Origin: Allomuricauda sp. | Lineage (GTDB): Bacteria; Bacteroidota; Bacteroidia; Flavobacteriales; Flavobacteriaceae | Length of the DNA stretch: 64,000 nt | Assembly (NCBI GenBank): GCA_003712125.1 | Contig: RHLF01000002.1 | Span: 1,116,001-1,180,000, forward strand | Reading direction: 5' to 3' | In this document: positions 52,315 through 60,763 of the stretch, one piece after another | How positions within the stretch are numbered: the stretch's first letter is position 1 | Layout of the letters: each line of letters starts with the position of its first letter | Translations under genes and position numbers: made by a program | Notes under the pieces: model-generated | What the model was told of the DNA's origin: nothing | What the model saw: only the letters and a program-made list of their open reading frames with translations | The model's database searches: none

Positions 52315-53715
52315 ATGGGTTATAGAATAGAGAAAGATACGATGGGCGAGGTGAAGGTTCCCTCAGATAAATATTGGGGGGCACAGACAGAGCGCTCAAG
52401 AAACAATTTTAAAATCGGTCCTGAGGCGTCTATGCCAATAGAGGTTGTATATGGTTTTGCCTACCTCAAAAAGGCAGCTGCCTATACAAATCATGAATTG
52501 GGAGTATTGTCAAAAGACAAAAGAGATTTAATTGCTTCGGTTTGCGATGAAATATTGGAAGGCAAACACGATGCACAATTTCCGTTGGTCATTTGGCAAA
52601 CTGGTTCAGGTACACAGAGCAATATGAATGTCAATGAAGTCATTGCTAATCGGGCCCATGAAATTGCAGGGAAGGTCATCGGAGAGGGCGAAAAGACAAT
52701 TCAACCCAATGATGACGTCAACAAATCCCAATCATCAAACGATACTTTTCCCACTGGGATGCATATTGCGGCTTACAAAAAAATTGTTGATGTGACCATC
52801 CCCGGATTGGAACAACTACGAAACACCTTCGCTGATAAAGCCAAGGCTTTCAAGGATGTGGTCAAGATTGGTCGAACCCATTTGATGGATGCCACTCCCC
52901 TTACGTTGGGACAAGAATTTTCGGGCTACGTCTCACAGCTCGATCATGGCATAAAAGCCCTAAAAAATTCTTTGGACCACCTGAGTGAATTGGCATTGGG
53001 TGGAACAGCAGTGGGAACCGGCCTCAATACCCCTGAAGGTTATGATGTGTTGGTAGCAAAATATATTGCTGAGTTTACCAAACAGCCATTTCGTACCGCC
53101 GAAAATAAGTTCGAAGCTTTGGCAGCCCACGACGCAATTGTTGAAAGTCATGGTGCGTTAAAACAGCTTGCCGTTTCACTAAATAAGATTGCAAATGACA
53201 TCCGCATGATGGCCTCAGGGCCCCGGTCGGGTATTGGGGAGCTCATTATTCCGGCCAACGAACCTGGTAGTTCGATTATGCCGGGTAAGGTGAACCCTAC
53301 CCAATGTGAGGCCCTAACCATGGTTTGTGCCCAGGTCATGGGAAATGATGTTGCGGTAACGGTTGGTGGCACCCAAGGCCATTACGAACTCAATGTTTTC
53401 AAACCTATGATGGCTGCAAATATTCTCGAATCGGCCCAGTTGTTGGGTGATGCCTGCGTCAGTTTCGATGTGAATTGTGCCCAAGGTATTGAACCCAACC
53501 ACGAAACCATAAAAGCGCTATTGAACAATTCTTTGATGTTGGTCACTGCGCTTAACACAAAAATTGGCTACTACAAAGCTGCGGAAATTGCGAATACGGC
53601 CCATAAGAACGGGACCACCCTCAAAGAAGAAGCCATTAATTTAGGGTATGTTACCGCTGAAGAATACGATAAGTGGGTAAAGCCTGAAGATATGGTCGGG
53701 TCCCTAAAAAAATAA
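52315..53715 (+). CDS. fumC: Fumarate hydratase, class II
   Basis: 466 residues from the ATG at 52315 ([25 protein letters not shown]); an ATG three codons earlier (52306) is also possible. Interconverts fumarate and malate in the TCA cycle and needs no iron-sulfur cluster. Blocks: [37 protein letters not shown] with the catalytic His, [10 protein letters not shown] and the signature [15 protein letters not shown] with the catalytic Ser. No argininosuccinate lyase or aspartase features. The upstream promoter region is shared with the small membrane protein. Confidence 0.96.
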   Translation: MGYRIEKDTMGEVKVPSDKYWGAQTERSRNNFKIGPEASMPIEVVYGFAYLKKAAAYTNHELGVLSKDKRDLIASVCDEILEGKHDAQFPLVIWQTGSGTQSNMNVNEVIANRAHEIAGKVIGEGEKTIQPNDDVNKSQSSNDTFPTGMHIAAYKKIVDVTIPGLEQLRNTFADKAKAFKDVVKIGRTHLMDATPLTLGQEFSGYVSQLDHGIKALKNSLDHLSELALGGTAVGTGLNTPEGYDVLVAKYIAEFTKQPFRTAENKFEALAAHDAIVESHGALKQLAVSLNKIANDIRMMASGPRSGIGELIIPANEPGSSIMPGKVNPTQCEALTMVCAQVMGNDVAVTVGGTQGHYELNVFKPMMAANILESAQLLGDACVSFDVNCAQGIEPNHETIKALLNNSLMLVTALNTKIGYYKAAEIANTAHKNGTTLKEEAINLGYVTAEEYDKWVKPEDMVGSLKK

Positions 53716-53722
53716 CCCAATA

Positions 53723-53752
53723 AAAAAGGACGGTTAAAAAACCGTCCTTTTT
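53723..53752. terminator. Bidirectional rho-independent terminator after fumC
   Basis: Perfect 13-bp stem AAAAAGGACGGTT / AACCGTCCTTTTT with an AAAA loop. The matching A- and T-runs let it end both fumC and the convergent coiled-coil gene. Confidence 0.88.
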
Positions 53753-53777
53753 CGTCAAGTGTGTGATCAGTGTTTAT

Positions 53778-54665
53778 TTACTTTAAGGTAAACTTTGACG
53801 TACCCAACAGTTTTAATCTGTCGTCGTACACATTGACCATATAGTTTCCTTTGTTAAAATCTCCAGCTGGTTTGTTGATATAATCACAAACATCCAAAGA
53901 ATTATTCTCGTAGTAAAAGTTTGTACCCTTACTGTAGGTAATCGACCCTCCGTCATCATTGGATTTAGAGAAGCTTTCTCCCAAGATATTTCCTTGTGGA
54001 TCAAGCACTTCAATAAAGAATTCTCTGTCACCTGCATCAGCGATTACATTGTCGGCTACAGTAAAGCAAACTTTAAACTTATCCGTTGCTTTAGCTCTTG
54101 AAGTTGAAACCAATTTACCACTGCTTCTTTCTTTTACGGCATCAACCGTAAACTTAGAAAGGTTAAGTGCTGAACCTCTTTCAACGGCATCGGCCAACTG
54201 AGTGTTCTGTACCACCAAGGAATCGTTAAATACGGTTTGTTTCTCCAATTCTACATAGGTACTGTCTCTTTCCATTGCTAACAAGGTGTTAGACTGGGTC
54301 AACGAATCAACTTGTTTAAGCAACTCTTCACGCTCTGCCTTAAGCACGCTTACTTGTCTTCTGTAACGTGATAAAGAGGCGATGTCAGATTTCATACTCT
54401 GTACCGAATCGATATACTTGGCAATATTGTCACGTGCAGCAACCAACTCCTCATTTGTGGCATTGCTTTCCAAAATAGCTTTGTCATATTCAGACTTTAA
54501 GCTATTCAAATCTTCAACAACCAAATCCTTCTCTTGTTGAAGGGCTGCGGTAGTCTTTTTCTTGTCTTGGTATAGACTAACTGTATAAATAATGGTTCCC
54601 AATAAAACCACGCCCAATAAGCCAGCGATTACCTTTAATCCGTTATTGTTCTTAGTTTCTGTCAT
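53778..54665 (-). CDS. Membrane-anchored coiled-coil protein of unknown function
   Basis: 295 residues. A single N-terminal helix (VIAGLLGVVLLGTIIYTVSLY) anchors it, then a long coiled coil (about residues 40-160: QQEKDLVVEDLNSLKSEYDK, YRRQVSVLKAEREELLKQVDSL). The C-terminal third is a beta domain (KVCFTVADNVIADAGDREFF, NYMVNVYDDRLKLLGTSKFTLK) possibly immunoglobulin-like. Topology suggests a periplasmic sensor or scaffold. No enzymatic motif. It has its own promoter after ettA. Confidence 0.8.
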   Translation of the reverse strand: MTETKNNNGLKVIAGLLGVVLLGTIIYTVSLYQDKKKTTAALQQEKDLVVEDLNSLKSEYDKAILESNATNEELVAARDNIAKYIDSVQSMKSDIASLSRYRRQVSVLKAEREELLKQVDSLTQSNTLLAMERDSTYVELEKQTVFNDSLVVQNTQLADAVERGSALNLSKFTVDAVKERSSGKLVSTSRAKATDKFKVCFTVADNVIADAGDREFFIEVLDPQGNILGESFSKSNDDGGSITYSKGTNFYYENNSLDVCDYINKPAGDFNKGNYMVNVYDDRLKLLGTSKFTLK

Positions 54666-54772
54666 GATTTTTAAATTAAATTCCTTCTTTATGAATTTGT
54701 GTATGACTTATTTACGGACAAGATGTTCGTTTGGATCATATAAATTTTGAAAAATGTTAAAATAATTACCGA

Positions 54773-54805
54773 GCCCAACAAAAATGGGCCCTATGGGCAA
54801 AAATA
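54773..54805 (-). promoter_or_regulatory. Promoter and 5'-leader hairpins of the coiled-coil gene
   Basis: On the minus strand TATTTTTG (54798-54805) is an exact -7 box. Immediately after it GCCC(A)/TGGGC segments at 54773-54777, 54785-54789, 54788-54791 and 54794-54798 can pair in mutually exclusive ways, so the 5' end of the mRNA can form one of two hairpins. No T-run follows. The rest of gap 54666-54876 is AT-rich with nothing I can support. Confidence 0.4.
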
Positions 54806-54876
54806 AATTTTAGGAAAAAGTGCTTTTGACATCAATCTTGATGCTGCTACTGAACGTTCAAGTAAGGGTTTCCCAT

Positions 54877-56568
54877 TTAACGGACCATTTTCTTGTACTT
54901 GATACGCTTTGGAATGCTGTCTGCCCCCAATCGTTTCTTTCGATTTTCTTCGTAATCAGAAAAGGATCCTTCAAAGAAATAAACTTGCGAATCTCCTTCA
55001 AAAGCCAGAATATGTGTACATATCCTGTCGAGAAACCAACGGTCGTGGGAAATGATCACGGCACAACCTGCAAAATTTTCAAGACCCTCCTCCAGCGCTC
55101 GCAAGGTATTCACGTCAAGATCATTGGTTGGCTCATCCAAAAGCAAAACATTGCCTTCTTCTTTTAAGGTCATGGCTAAATGCAAACGGTTACGTTCCCC
55201 ACCAGAGAGCATGCTAACTTTTTTGTTTTGCTCACTTCCTGAAAAATTAAAGCGGCTCAAATAAGCTCGAGAGTTAACCTGTTTGCCTCCCATCATGACC
55301 AATTCTTGGCCATCACTAAAGTTCTCCCATATCGATTTTTCAGCATCAATATTACTATGGGATTGATCGACATAGGCCAATTTAGCGGTGTCCCCTACTT
55401 CGAATGCACCTTTATCAGGTGTTTCCTCACCCATAATCATTCTAAAAATAGTGGTCTTACCTGCGCCGTTGGGCCCAATAATCCCTACAATACCAGCTTG
55501 AGGAAGGTTAAAATTTAGGTCTTCGTAAAGCAATTTATCCCCATAGGCCTTGCTCACCCCCTTGGCTTCAATTACATTGGTTCCCAATCTTGGGCCATTG
55601 GGAATATAAATTTCCAATTTTTCTTCAAGTTGTTTTTGGTCCTGACTGAGGAGTTTGTCATAATTTTTTAAACGGGCCTTTTGCTTTGCCTGGCGTCCTT
55701 TGGCCCCTTGCCTTACCCATTCTAACTCGCGCTCAAGTGTTTTTTGCCTTTTGGAGGCTTGCTTGCTTTCTTGGGCCAAACGCTTTGCTTTTTGATCAAG
55801 CCATCCCGAATAATTCCCTTTCCAAGGAATCCCTTCACCCCGATCCAATTCCAAGATCCATCCAGCCACGTTATCCAAGAAATACCTATCGTGGGTAACT
55901 GCGATAACTGTACCCTTGTATTGCGCCAAATGATGTTCCAGCCAGTGAACAGATTCGGCATCCAAATGGTTGGTGGGCTCATCAAGCAAGAGCACATCGG
56001 GTTCTTGAAGCAACAGCCTACAAAGGGCAACCCTTCTGCGCTCTCCCCCCGACAATACTTCGATTTTTTTGTCGGGTTCCGGCGTGCGCAAGGCATCCAT
56101 GGCGATCTCAAGCTTGGTGTCCAATTCCCAGGCATTGGAGGCATCAATCTTATCTTGGAGCTCGGCTTGCTTGTCCATCAACTTTTGCATCTTATCTGCA
56201 TCCTCATATACCTCTGGCAAAGCGAACATGTCATTAATTTTGTTGTACTCGTCCAAAACAGCTACCGTCTCCGCTACACCTTCTTTGACAATATCAAGAA
56301 CCGTCTTGGATTCATCCAATTGTGGTTCTTGCTCCAAATAACCGACACTATAGCCCGGAGAAAAAACCACATCGCCCTGATAGTTCTTATCCACCCCAGC
56401 AATAATTTTCAACAATGTGGATTTACCCGAACCGTTTAAACCGAGTATTCCGATTTTGGCACCGTAAAAAAAGCTGAGATAAATGTTCTTTAGTACCGGT
56501 GTATTTGCCGTTTTAAAGGTTTTGGTAACCCCGGCCATTGAGAAAATGACTTTCTTATCGTCTGACAT
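54877..56568 (-). CDS. ettA: Energy-dependent translational throttle protein
   Basis: 563 residues. ABC-F protein with two ATPase domains on one chain and no membrane part. Domain 1: GLNGSGKSTLLKI, the EttA-type insertion (arm), LSGGERRRVAL, LLLDEPTNHLD. Domain 2: GPNGAGKTTIFRM, LSGGERNRLHL, LLLDEPTNDLD. The linker YIPNGPRLGTNVIEAKGVSKAYGDK between domains and the length (E. coli 555) fit EttA, which gates the ribosome in response to the ADP/ATP ratio. The two E of Walker B are intact. Confidence 0.95.
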   Translation of the reverse strand: MSDDKKVIFSMAGVTKTFKTANTPVLKNIYLSFFYGAKIGILGLNGSGKSTLLKIIAGVDKNYQGDVVFSPGYSVGYLEQEPQLDESKTVLDIVKEGVAETVAVLDEYNKINDMFALPEVYEDADKMQKLMDKQAELQDKIDASNAWELDTKLEIAMDALRTPEPDKKIEVLSGGERRRVALCRLLLQEPDVLLLDEPTNHLDAESVHWLEHHLAQYKGTVIAVTHDRYFLDNVAGWILELDRGEGIPWKGNYSGWLDQKAKRLAQESKQASKRQKTLERELEWVRQGAKGRQAKQKARLKNYDKLLSQDQKQLEEKLEIYIPNGPRLGTNVIEAKGVSKAYGDKLLYEDLNFNLPQAGIVGIIGPNGAGKTTIFRMIMGEETPDKGAFEVGDTAKLAYVDQSHSNIDAEKSIWENFSDGQELVMMGGKQVNSRAYLSRFNFSGSEQNKKVSMLSGGERNRLHLAMTLKEEGNVLLLDEPTNDLDVNTLRALEEGLENFAGCAVIISHDRWFLDRICTHILAFEGDSQVYFFEGSFSDYEENRKKRLGADSIPKRIKYKKMVR

Positions 56569-56610
56569 AAAAATTAGATTGGATAGTTGAAGAAATTCAG
56601 GTAAAAGGCA

Positions 56611-56793
56611 CTACACCCTTCCTTTTAATGCATTGAAAACCCATGCAACGGCAAAAAAACCAATACCTACGGCACCAAAACCATATCCCGCAACTTCGTC
56701 ATACTTAAAGGCCCCCAAGGCAATCATTCCCACACCAACAAAAATCATAATAAATGTTGCCCAAGCCAACACCGTATTCTTATTCATCGCCAT
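56611..56793 (-). CDS. Small membrane protein (CAL67264-like family)
   Basis: 60 residues with two hydrophobic helices (VLAWATFIMIFVGVGMIALGAF and AGYGFGAVGIGFFAVAWVFNAL) and a short basic end KGRV. It matches a small flavobacterial membrane family (CAL67264-like) where YDEVAGYGFGAVGIGFFAVAW is the conserved core. Starts at M1 or M3. It lies 42 nt before ettA on the same strand. Function unknown. Confidence 0.85.
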   Translation of the reverse strand: MAMNKNTVLAWATFIMIFVGVGMIALGAFKYDEVAGYGFGAVGIGFFAVAWVFNALKGRV

Positions 56794-56858
56794 AATATCA
56801 ATTTAGTAAATTCAAATATCGTAAAAATGAACGTAGTGGCATACTGCGCTAATTAATC

Positions 56859-57836
56859 TTATTCAAAAGGAAAATGAATGCCCGATAAATTTCGAATTTT
56901 ATCAAGCAATGCGATCAGATTTTTGCTGTCTTGATGGCTCCATAAAGCGCTTTCGGTTTTTCCTTGTTTTAAGCAGGTATGCACTTCTTCAATTTCATGC
57001 GTGTAGCCGTTACCATGTTTCGGTAAATCGATCTTCTCGCCCTTGCCCTCAACCAACTGTTCATAGCCGTTGGCTTCATGCCACCTTGGATCCAAATAAA
57101 AATTTCCCTTATCTCCGGCAATCTCGGCAGACATCCTTGAATTGTGGGTCAGACCGCTATACAAAACCGCTCGAGCATTGTCATATTCGAACAACATGGC
57201 CACCTGGGTTTCCAAGCCGTTGTCGCGAAGTTCGGCATTGGCCGTGATATGCTTGGGCATTCCCAACAGAACATAGGCTAGAAAAACCGGATATATACCA
57301 ATATCGAGCAAAGAGCCTCCTGCTAAATGGGGGTCTAATAAACGTGAACCCGCGTCACGATCCATGGCATAAAAGGCAAAATCTGCATTGATGTAATGTA
57401 TTTTACCGAGTACACCCTTGTCAATCTTCTTTTTGATTTCGATAATCGTTGGATGGAACCTTGACCAAAGGGCCTCCATCAAAAAAACTTGATTTTCACC
57501 TGCCACTTGAAGCATTTCATGAACTTCAGCTGAATTTACCCCCATGGGCTTTTCACACAACACGTGTTTGCCACTTTGCATGGCCCTTATCGTCAAATCT
57601 TTATGGAAAACATGGGGAGTGGCAACGTATATGACATCAACCGTATCTGAAGCGAATAGTTCCTCATAGGACCCAAAGACTTGATTGGCCCCATGTTCGG
57701 AGGCAAAACTTTGGGCGCGTTCAACATTTCGCGAAGCCACGGCTTCTATGGTCGCTCCTTTTACCAAATTTAAATCTTGTGCAAATTTGGCGGCAATTTT
57801 ACCGGGACCTACGATGCCCCATTTTATATCTTCCAT
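56859..57836 (-). CDS. Gfo/Idh/MocA family oxidoreductase (cytoplasmic)
   Basis: 325 residues from the ATG at 57836 (MEDIKWGIVGPGKIAAKFAQD). Rossmann motif GIVGPGKIAAKFA, catalytic-site motif CEKPMGVNSAEV and the C-terminal domain (RDAGSRLLDPHLAGGSLLDIGIYPVFLA, GLTHNSRMSAEIAGDKG). Resembles NAD(P)-dependent dihydrodiol or D-xylose dehydrogenases such as the GFO/IDH-like trans-1,2-dihydrobenzene diol dehydrogenase. No signal peptide, unlike the member at 6423-7553. Substrate unknown. Divergent from the carboxyltransferase at 57896. Confidence 0.88.
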   Translation of the reverse strand: MEDIKWGIVGPGKIAAKFAQDLNLVKGATIEAVASRNVERAQSFASEHGANQVFGSYEELFASDTVDVIYVATPHVFHKDLTIRAMQSGKHVLCEKPMGVNSAEVHEMLQVAGENQVFLMEALWSRFHPTIIEIKKKIDKGVLGKIHYINADFAFYAMDRDAGSRLLDPHLAGGSLLDIGIYPVFLAYVLLGMPKHITANAELRDNGLETQVAMLFEYDNARAVLYSGLTHNSRMSAEIAGDKGNFYLDPRWHEANGYEQLVEGKGEKIDLPKHGNGYTHEIEEVHTCLKQGKTESALWSHQDSKNLIALLDKIRNLSGIHFPFE

Positions 57837-57895
57837 ACGGCTAAAAGTAATCATTTATACTGCTTATCTTTATCACAAAAGATTATTATAGCTCG

Positions 57896-59524
57896 ATGGA
57901 TATCAACTTCAACAAAAATGAAGATCACAATAGGCTACTGCTATCCGATTTGCGGAGAAGGCTGGCTGAAGTAAAACTAGGGGGCGGTAAAAGCCGGATT
58001 GAAAAGCACCATGCAAAAGGAAAACTTACTGCGCGCGAGCGCATAGCCTATCTTATCGATTCGGAGGAAAACAGTATTGAAATCGGGGCATTTGCAGGAG
58101 ATAATATGTATGCTGAACATGGAGGTTGCCCTTCTGGCGGTGTTGTGGTGAAAATTGCCCATGTTCAGGGCAAACAATGCGTAGTCGTTGCCAATGATGC
58201 CACCGTAAAGGCAGGGGCATGGTTTCCCATCACTGGTAAAAAAAATCTTAGGGCACAGGAAATTGCCATTGAAAACCGATTGCCGATCATTTACTTGGTG
58301 GATAGTGCTGGGGTATATCTACCCATGCAGGATGAAATTTTTCCCGACAAGGAACATTTTGGCAGAATTTTCAGGAACAACGCCATCATGAGCAGCATGG
58401 GAATTACACAAATTTCTGCGGTTATGGGCAGTTGTGTAGCAGGTGGTGCCTATTTGCCCATAATGAGCGATGAGGCGCTCATTGTTGATAAGACGGGCAG
58501 TATATTTTTAGCCGGGAGCTATTTGGTTAAAGCGGCCATTGGAGAAAGTATAGATAATGAGACCTTGGGAGGAGCCACAACCCATTGCGAAATCAGCGGT
58601 GTGACAGATTACAAGGCCAAGGTTGACAAAGATGCCTTGGATACCATAAAAAATATAATGGGCAAGATTGGTGATTTCGAAAAAGCAGGATTCAACAGAA
58701 TCAAGGCCAGTGAACCGACCGCGCCCGAAGACGAGATCTTTGGAATTCTGCCAAAATCACGATCAGACCAATACGATATGCTGGAAATCATCAAGCGATT
58801 GGTAGATGATTCTAAGTTTGAGCAATACAAGGAAGGTTTTGGAAAAACCATTTTAACCGGTTATGCTCGAATTGACGGTTGGTCTGTTGGCATTGTAGCC
58901 AACCAGCGAAAAGTGGTCAAAACCAAAAAGGGAGAAATGCAATTTGGAGGTGTGATTTATTCAGATTCTGCGGATAAGGCCACGCGATTTATTGCCAATT
59001 GCAACCAAAAGAAAATACCCTTGGTTTTCTTGCAGGATGTTACTGGGTTTATGGTCGGTAGCAAAAGTGAACATGGCGGCATTATCAAAGATGGTGCAAA
59101 AATGGTGAATGCGGTGAGCAATTCGGTGGTGCCCAAGTTTACCGTGGTTATTGGAAACAGCTACGGCGCCGGCAACTATGCCATGTGCGGTAAGGCCTAC
59201 GATCCGCGATTTATGGTTGCTTGGCCTAGTGCTGAATTGGCCGTAATGAGCGGTAACTCTGCAGCAAAAGTTTTATTGCAGATTGAAAAAGCAGCCTTGG
59301 AGAAAAAAGGGGAAGCCTTTGATGCCAAAAAAGAAAAAGCCCTATTTGATAAAATCAAAACGCGATATGACGATCAGGTCTCACCTTACTATGCCGCAGC
59401 GCGTTTGTGGACCGATGCCATCATAGACCCTACGGATACCCGTAAATGGATTTCCTTGGGAATTGAAGCCGCCAATCATGCACCAATTCAAAAACAATTT
59501 AATATGGGCGTGTTGCAGGTTTAA
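57896..59524 (+). CDS. Acyl-CoA carboxylase beta subunit (methylcrotonyl-CoA carboxylase type)
   Basis: 542 residues with two crotonase-fold halves. Transfers carboxyl groups from biotin to acyl-CoA. Blocks: VKAGAWFPITGKKNLRAQEIA, VDSAGVYLPMQDEIFPDKEHFGRIF, VMGSCVAGGAYLPIMSDEA, IFLAGSYLVKAAIGE, LGGATTHC and LQDVTGFMVGS. They match the MCCase-beta (leucine catabolism) rather than propionyl-CoA carboxylase. The biotin-carrying alpha subunit gene is not in the window. Length about 535 is standard. Divergent 59-nt gap with the oxidoreductase. Confidence 0.9.
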   Translation: MDINFNKNEDHNRLLLSDLRRRLAEVKLGGGKSRIEKHHAKGKLTARERIAYLIDSEENSIEIGAFAGDNMYAEHGGCPSGGVVVKIAHVQGKQCVVVANDATVKAGAWFPITGKKNLRAQEIAIENRLPIIYLVDSAGVYLPMQDEIFPDKEHFGRIFRNNAIMSSMGITQISAVMGSCVAGGAYLPIMSDEALIVDKTGSIFLAGSYLVKAAIGESIDNETLGGATTHCEISGVTDYKAKVDKDALDTIKNIMGKIGDFEKAGFNRIKASEPTAPEDEIFGILPKSRSDQYDMLEIIKRLVDDSKFEQYKEGFGKTILTGYARIDGWSVGIVANQRKVVKTKKGEMQFGGVIYSDSADKATRFIANCNQKKIPLVFLQDVTGFMVGSKSEHGGIIKDGAKMVNAVSNSVVPKFTVVIGNSYGAGNYAMCGKAYDPRFMVAWPSAELAVMSGNSAAKVLLQIEKAALEKKGEAFDAKKEKALFDKIKTRYDDQVSPYYAAARLWTDAIIDPTDTRKWISLGIEAANHAPIQKQFNMGVLQV

Positions 59525-59526
59525 TT

Positions 59527-60669
59527 TTACTTTGCTTTCATGATAATATTTGCGGTTAATTTGTCACCAACAGTTAAGATCATCACCTGGTAACCGTCTT
59601 TGCTGAAATAGATTTTGTCATTCTTATCCGCGGCAATGGTATAACGCCCGCTATCATCGGTGAATACGGTTTCCTTGGTCCGTGAATTGGTAACTTCTAC
59701 CCCAGCTACCATCTTTCCCCTACGTAAGGCAAAGCCTGAAATTGTGCGTAGTTTCTTCTTTTTTTTGGCTGCCCGTTTCTCAAAGCGTTGAGCAACTTTT
59801 TCTGATACCATCAGATTGGTTTCCAAAAAGTAGGCCATATTTTGATCAGCAATACGCTCCCACTTGGCTTGACTGGCATATTTGCGGTACGACCCATATT
59901 GGTTAAAGGCAGCTGCCAAGATCAACCCCAATTCCTCTTCCCCATAAACCTTTACCAATTCCAACGAAAGCATAAAATCACTCTGCACGTAAAGATCAAA
60001 TGGCCTCAGATCTACCGAAACCGTTTTATCGTTCTTCTTCACTGTGACCAAAATATTTTTCCCCGATTTGTTCAAATTGGTTTTTGGTCTTCCCAACGGA
60101 CCATCATCTTCATAAATATTGACCCGTAAGAGCAAACTGTCCGATGGGTTGTGGAATACCTCAAATTGTAGTCTATCCAATCTCCGTAGCCCACTTTTGG
60201 CAAGGATTCGTGTGGCCAGTTCACCCCCCAGGGCTATTTGGTCCTTCCAGTAGCCAAAGGATTGTTCTCCATAGTTTCTATAGCCAATAAAGTCTGTAAT
60301 AAAGCGGTTCCCTTTGTTCGATACAACAACTTCGTTCAGTCTTGTGGGTTGCGGGGTCATTGTAAAAATCGGATAATCGTTATAAATCAATGGCATTTCT
60401 GCTACCGGAATTCGCAAGGGTGCATAGCCTAAAGAAGAAAATAAAATAACCGCAGTTGCCGGAACCTCCTCTTTTTCGACCAAAAGATGGAACAGTCCAG
60501 CTTCATCGCTTACCGTTCCAATTCCTTTTTCCACGATGCCAATATTGACGTAGGGTATGACCTTATTGGTAGTAGCATCGATAACTTTGCCCTTGTAATC
60601 TCTTTGACCATAGCCCAAAAAACCAACTGCAAAGAGAATAATTAAAAGTGCTGAACGAATAATGAACAT
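59527..60669 (-). CDS. Exported protein with two CarboxypepD_reg-like domains
   Basis: 380 residues. Signal peptide MFIIRSALLIILFAVGFLGYGQ. An N-terminal CarboxypepD_reg domain (YKGKVIDATTNKVIPYVNIGIVEKGIGTVSDEAG) and a second, shorter one at the C-terminus (ISGFALRRGKMVAGVEVTNSRTKETVFTDDSGRYTI). The middle (LQFEVFHNPSDSLLLRVNIYEDDG) looks like a beta domain. No barrel or plug, so not a complete receptor. Function unknown; surface or periplasmic scaffold possible. It ends 2 nt from the convergent carboxyltransferase. Confidence 0.82.
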   Translation of the reverse strand: MFIIRSALLIILFAVGFLGYGQRDYKGKVIDATTNKVIPYVNIGIVEKGIGTVSDEAGLFHLLVEKEEVPATAVILFSSLGYAPLRIPVAEMPLIYNDYPIFTMTPQPTRLNEVVVSNKGNRFITDFIGYRNYGEQSFGYWKDQIALGGELATRILAKSGLRRLDRLQFEVFHNPSDSLLLRVNIYEDDGPLGRPKTNLNKSGKNILVTVKKNDKTVSVDLRPFDLYVQSDFMLSLELVKVYGEEELGLILAAAFNQYGSYRKYASQAKWERIADQNMAYFLETNLMVSEKVAQRFEKRAAKKKKKLRTISGFALRRGKMVAGVEVTNSRTKETVFTDDSGRYTIAADKNDKIYFSKDGYQVMILTVGDKLTANIIMKAK

Positions 60670-60709
60670 ATATAACTATGTTATGGAAATTCTATGGCTT
60701 TATAGTTAT

Positions 60710-60739
60710 TTAAAAAAAGGCCTAATGAAATTAGGCCTT
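60710..60739 (-). terminator. Rho-independent terminator of the plug-TPR gene
   Basis: Perfect 10-bp stem AAGGCCTAAT / ATTAGGCCTT with a GAA loop. On the minus strand it is followed by TTTTTTT. It lies 24 nt after the stop at 60764. Confidence 0.85.
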
Positions 60740-60763
60740 AATGTTTTTAAATGAATCAATTAC

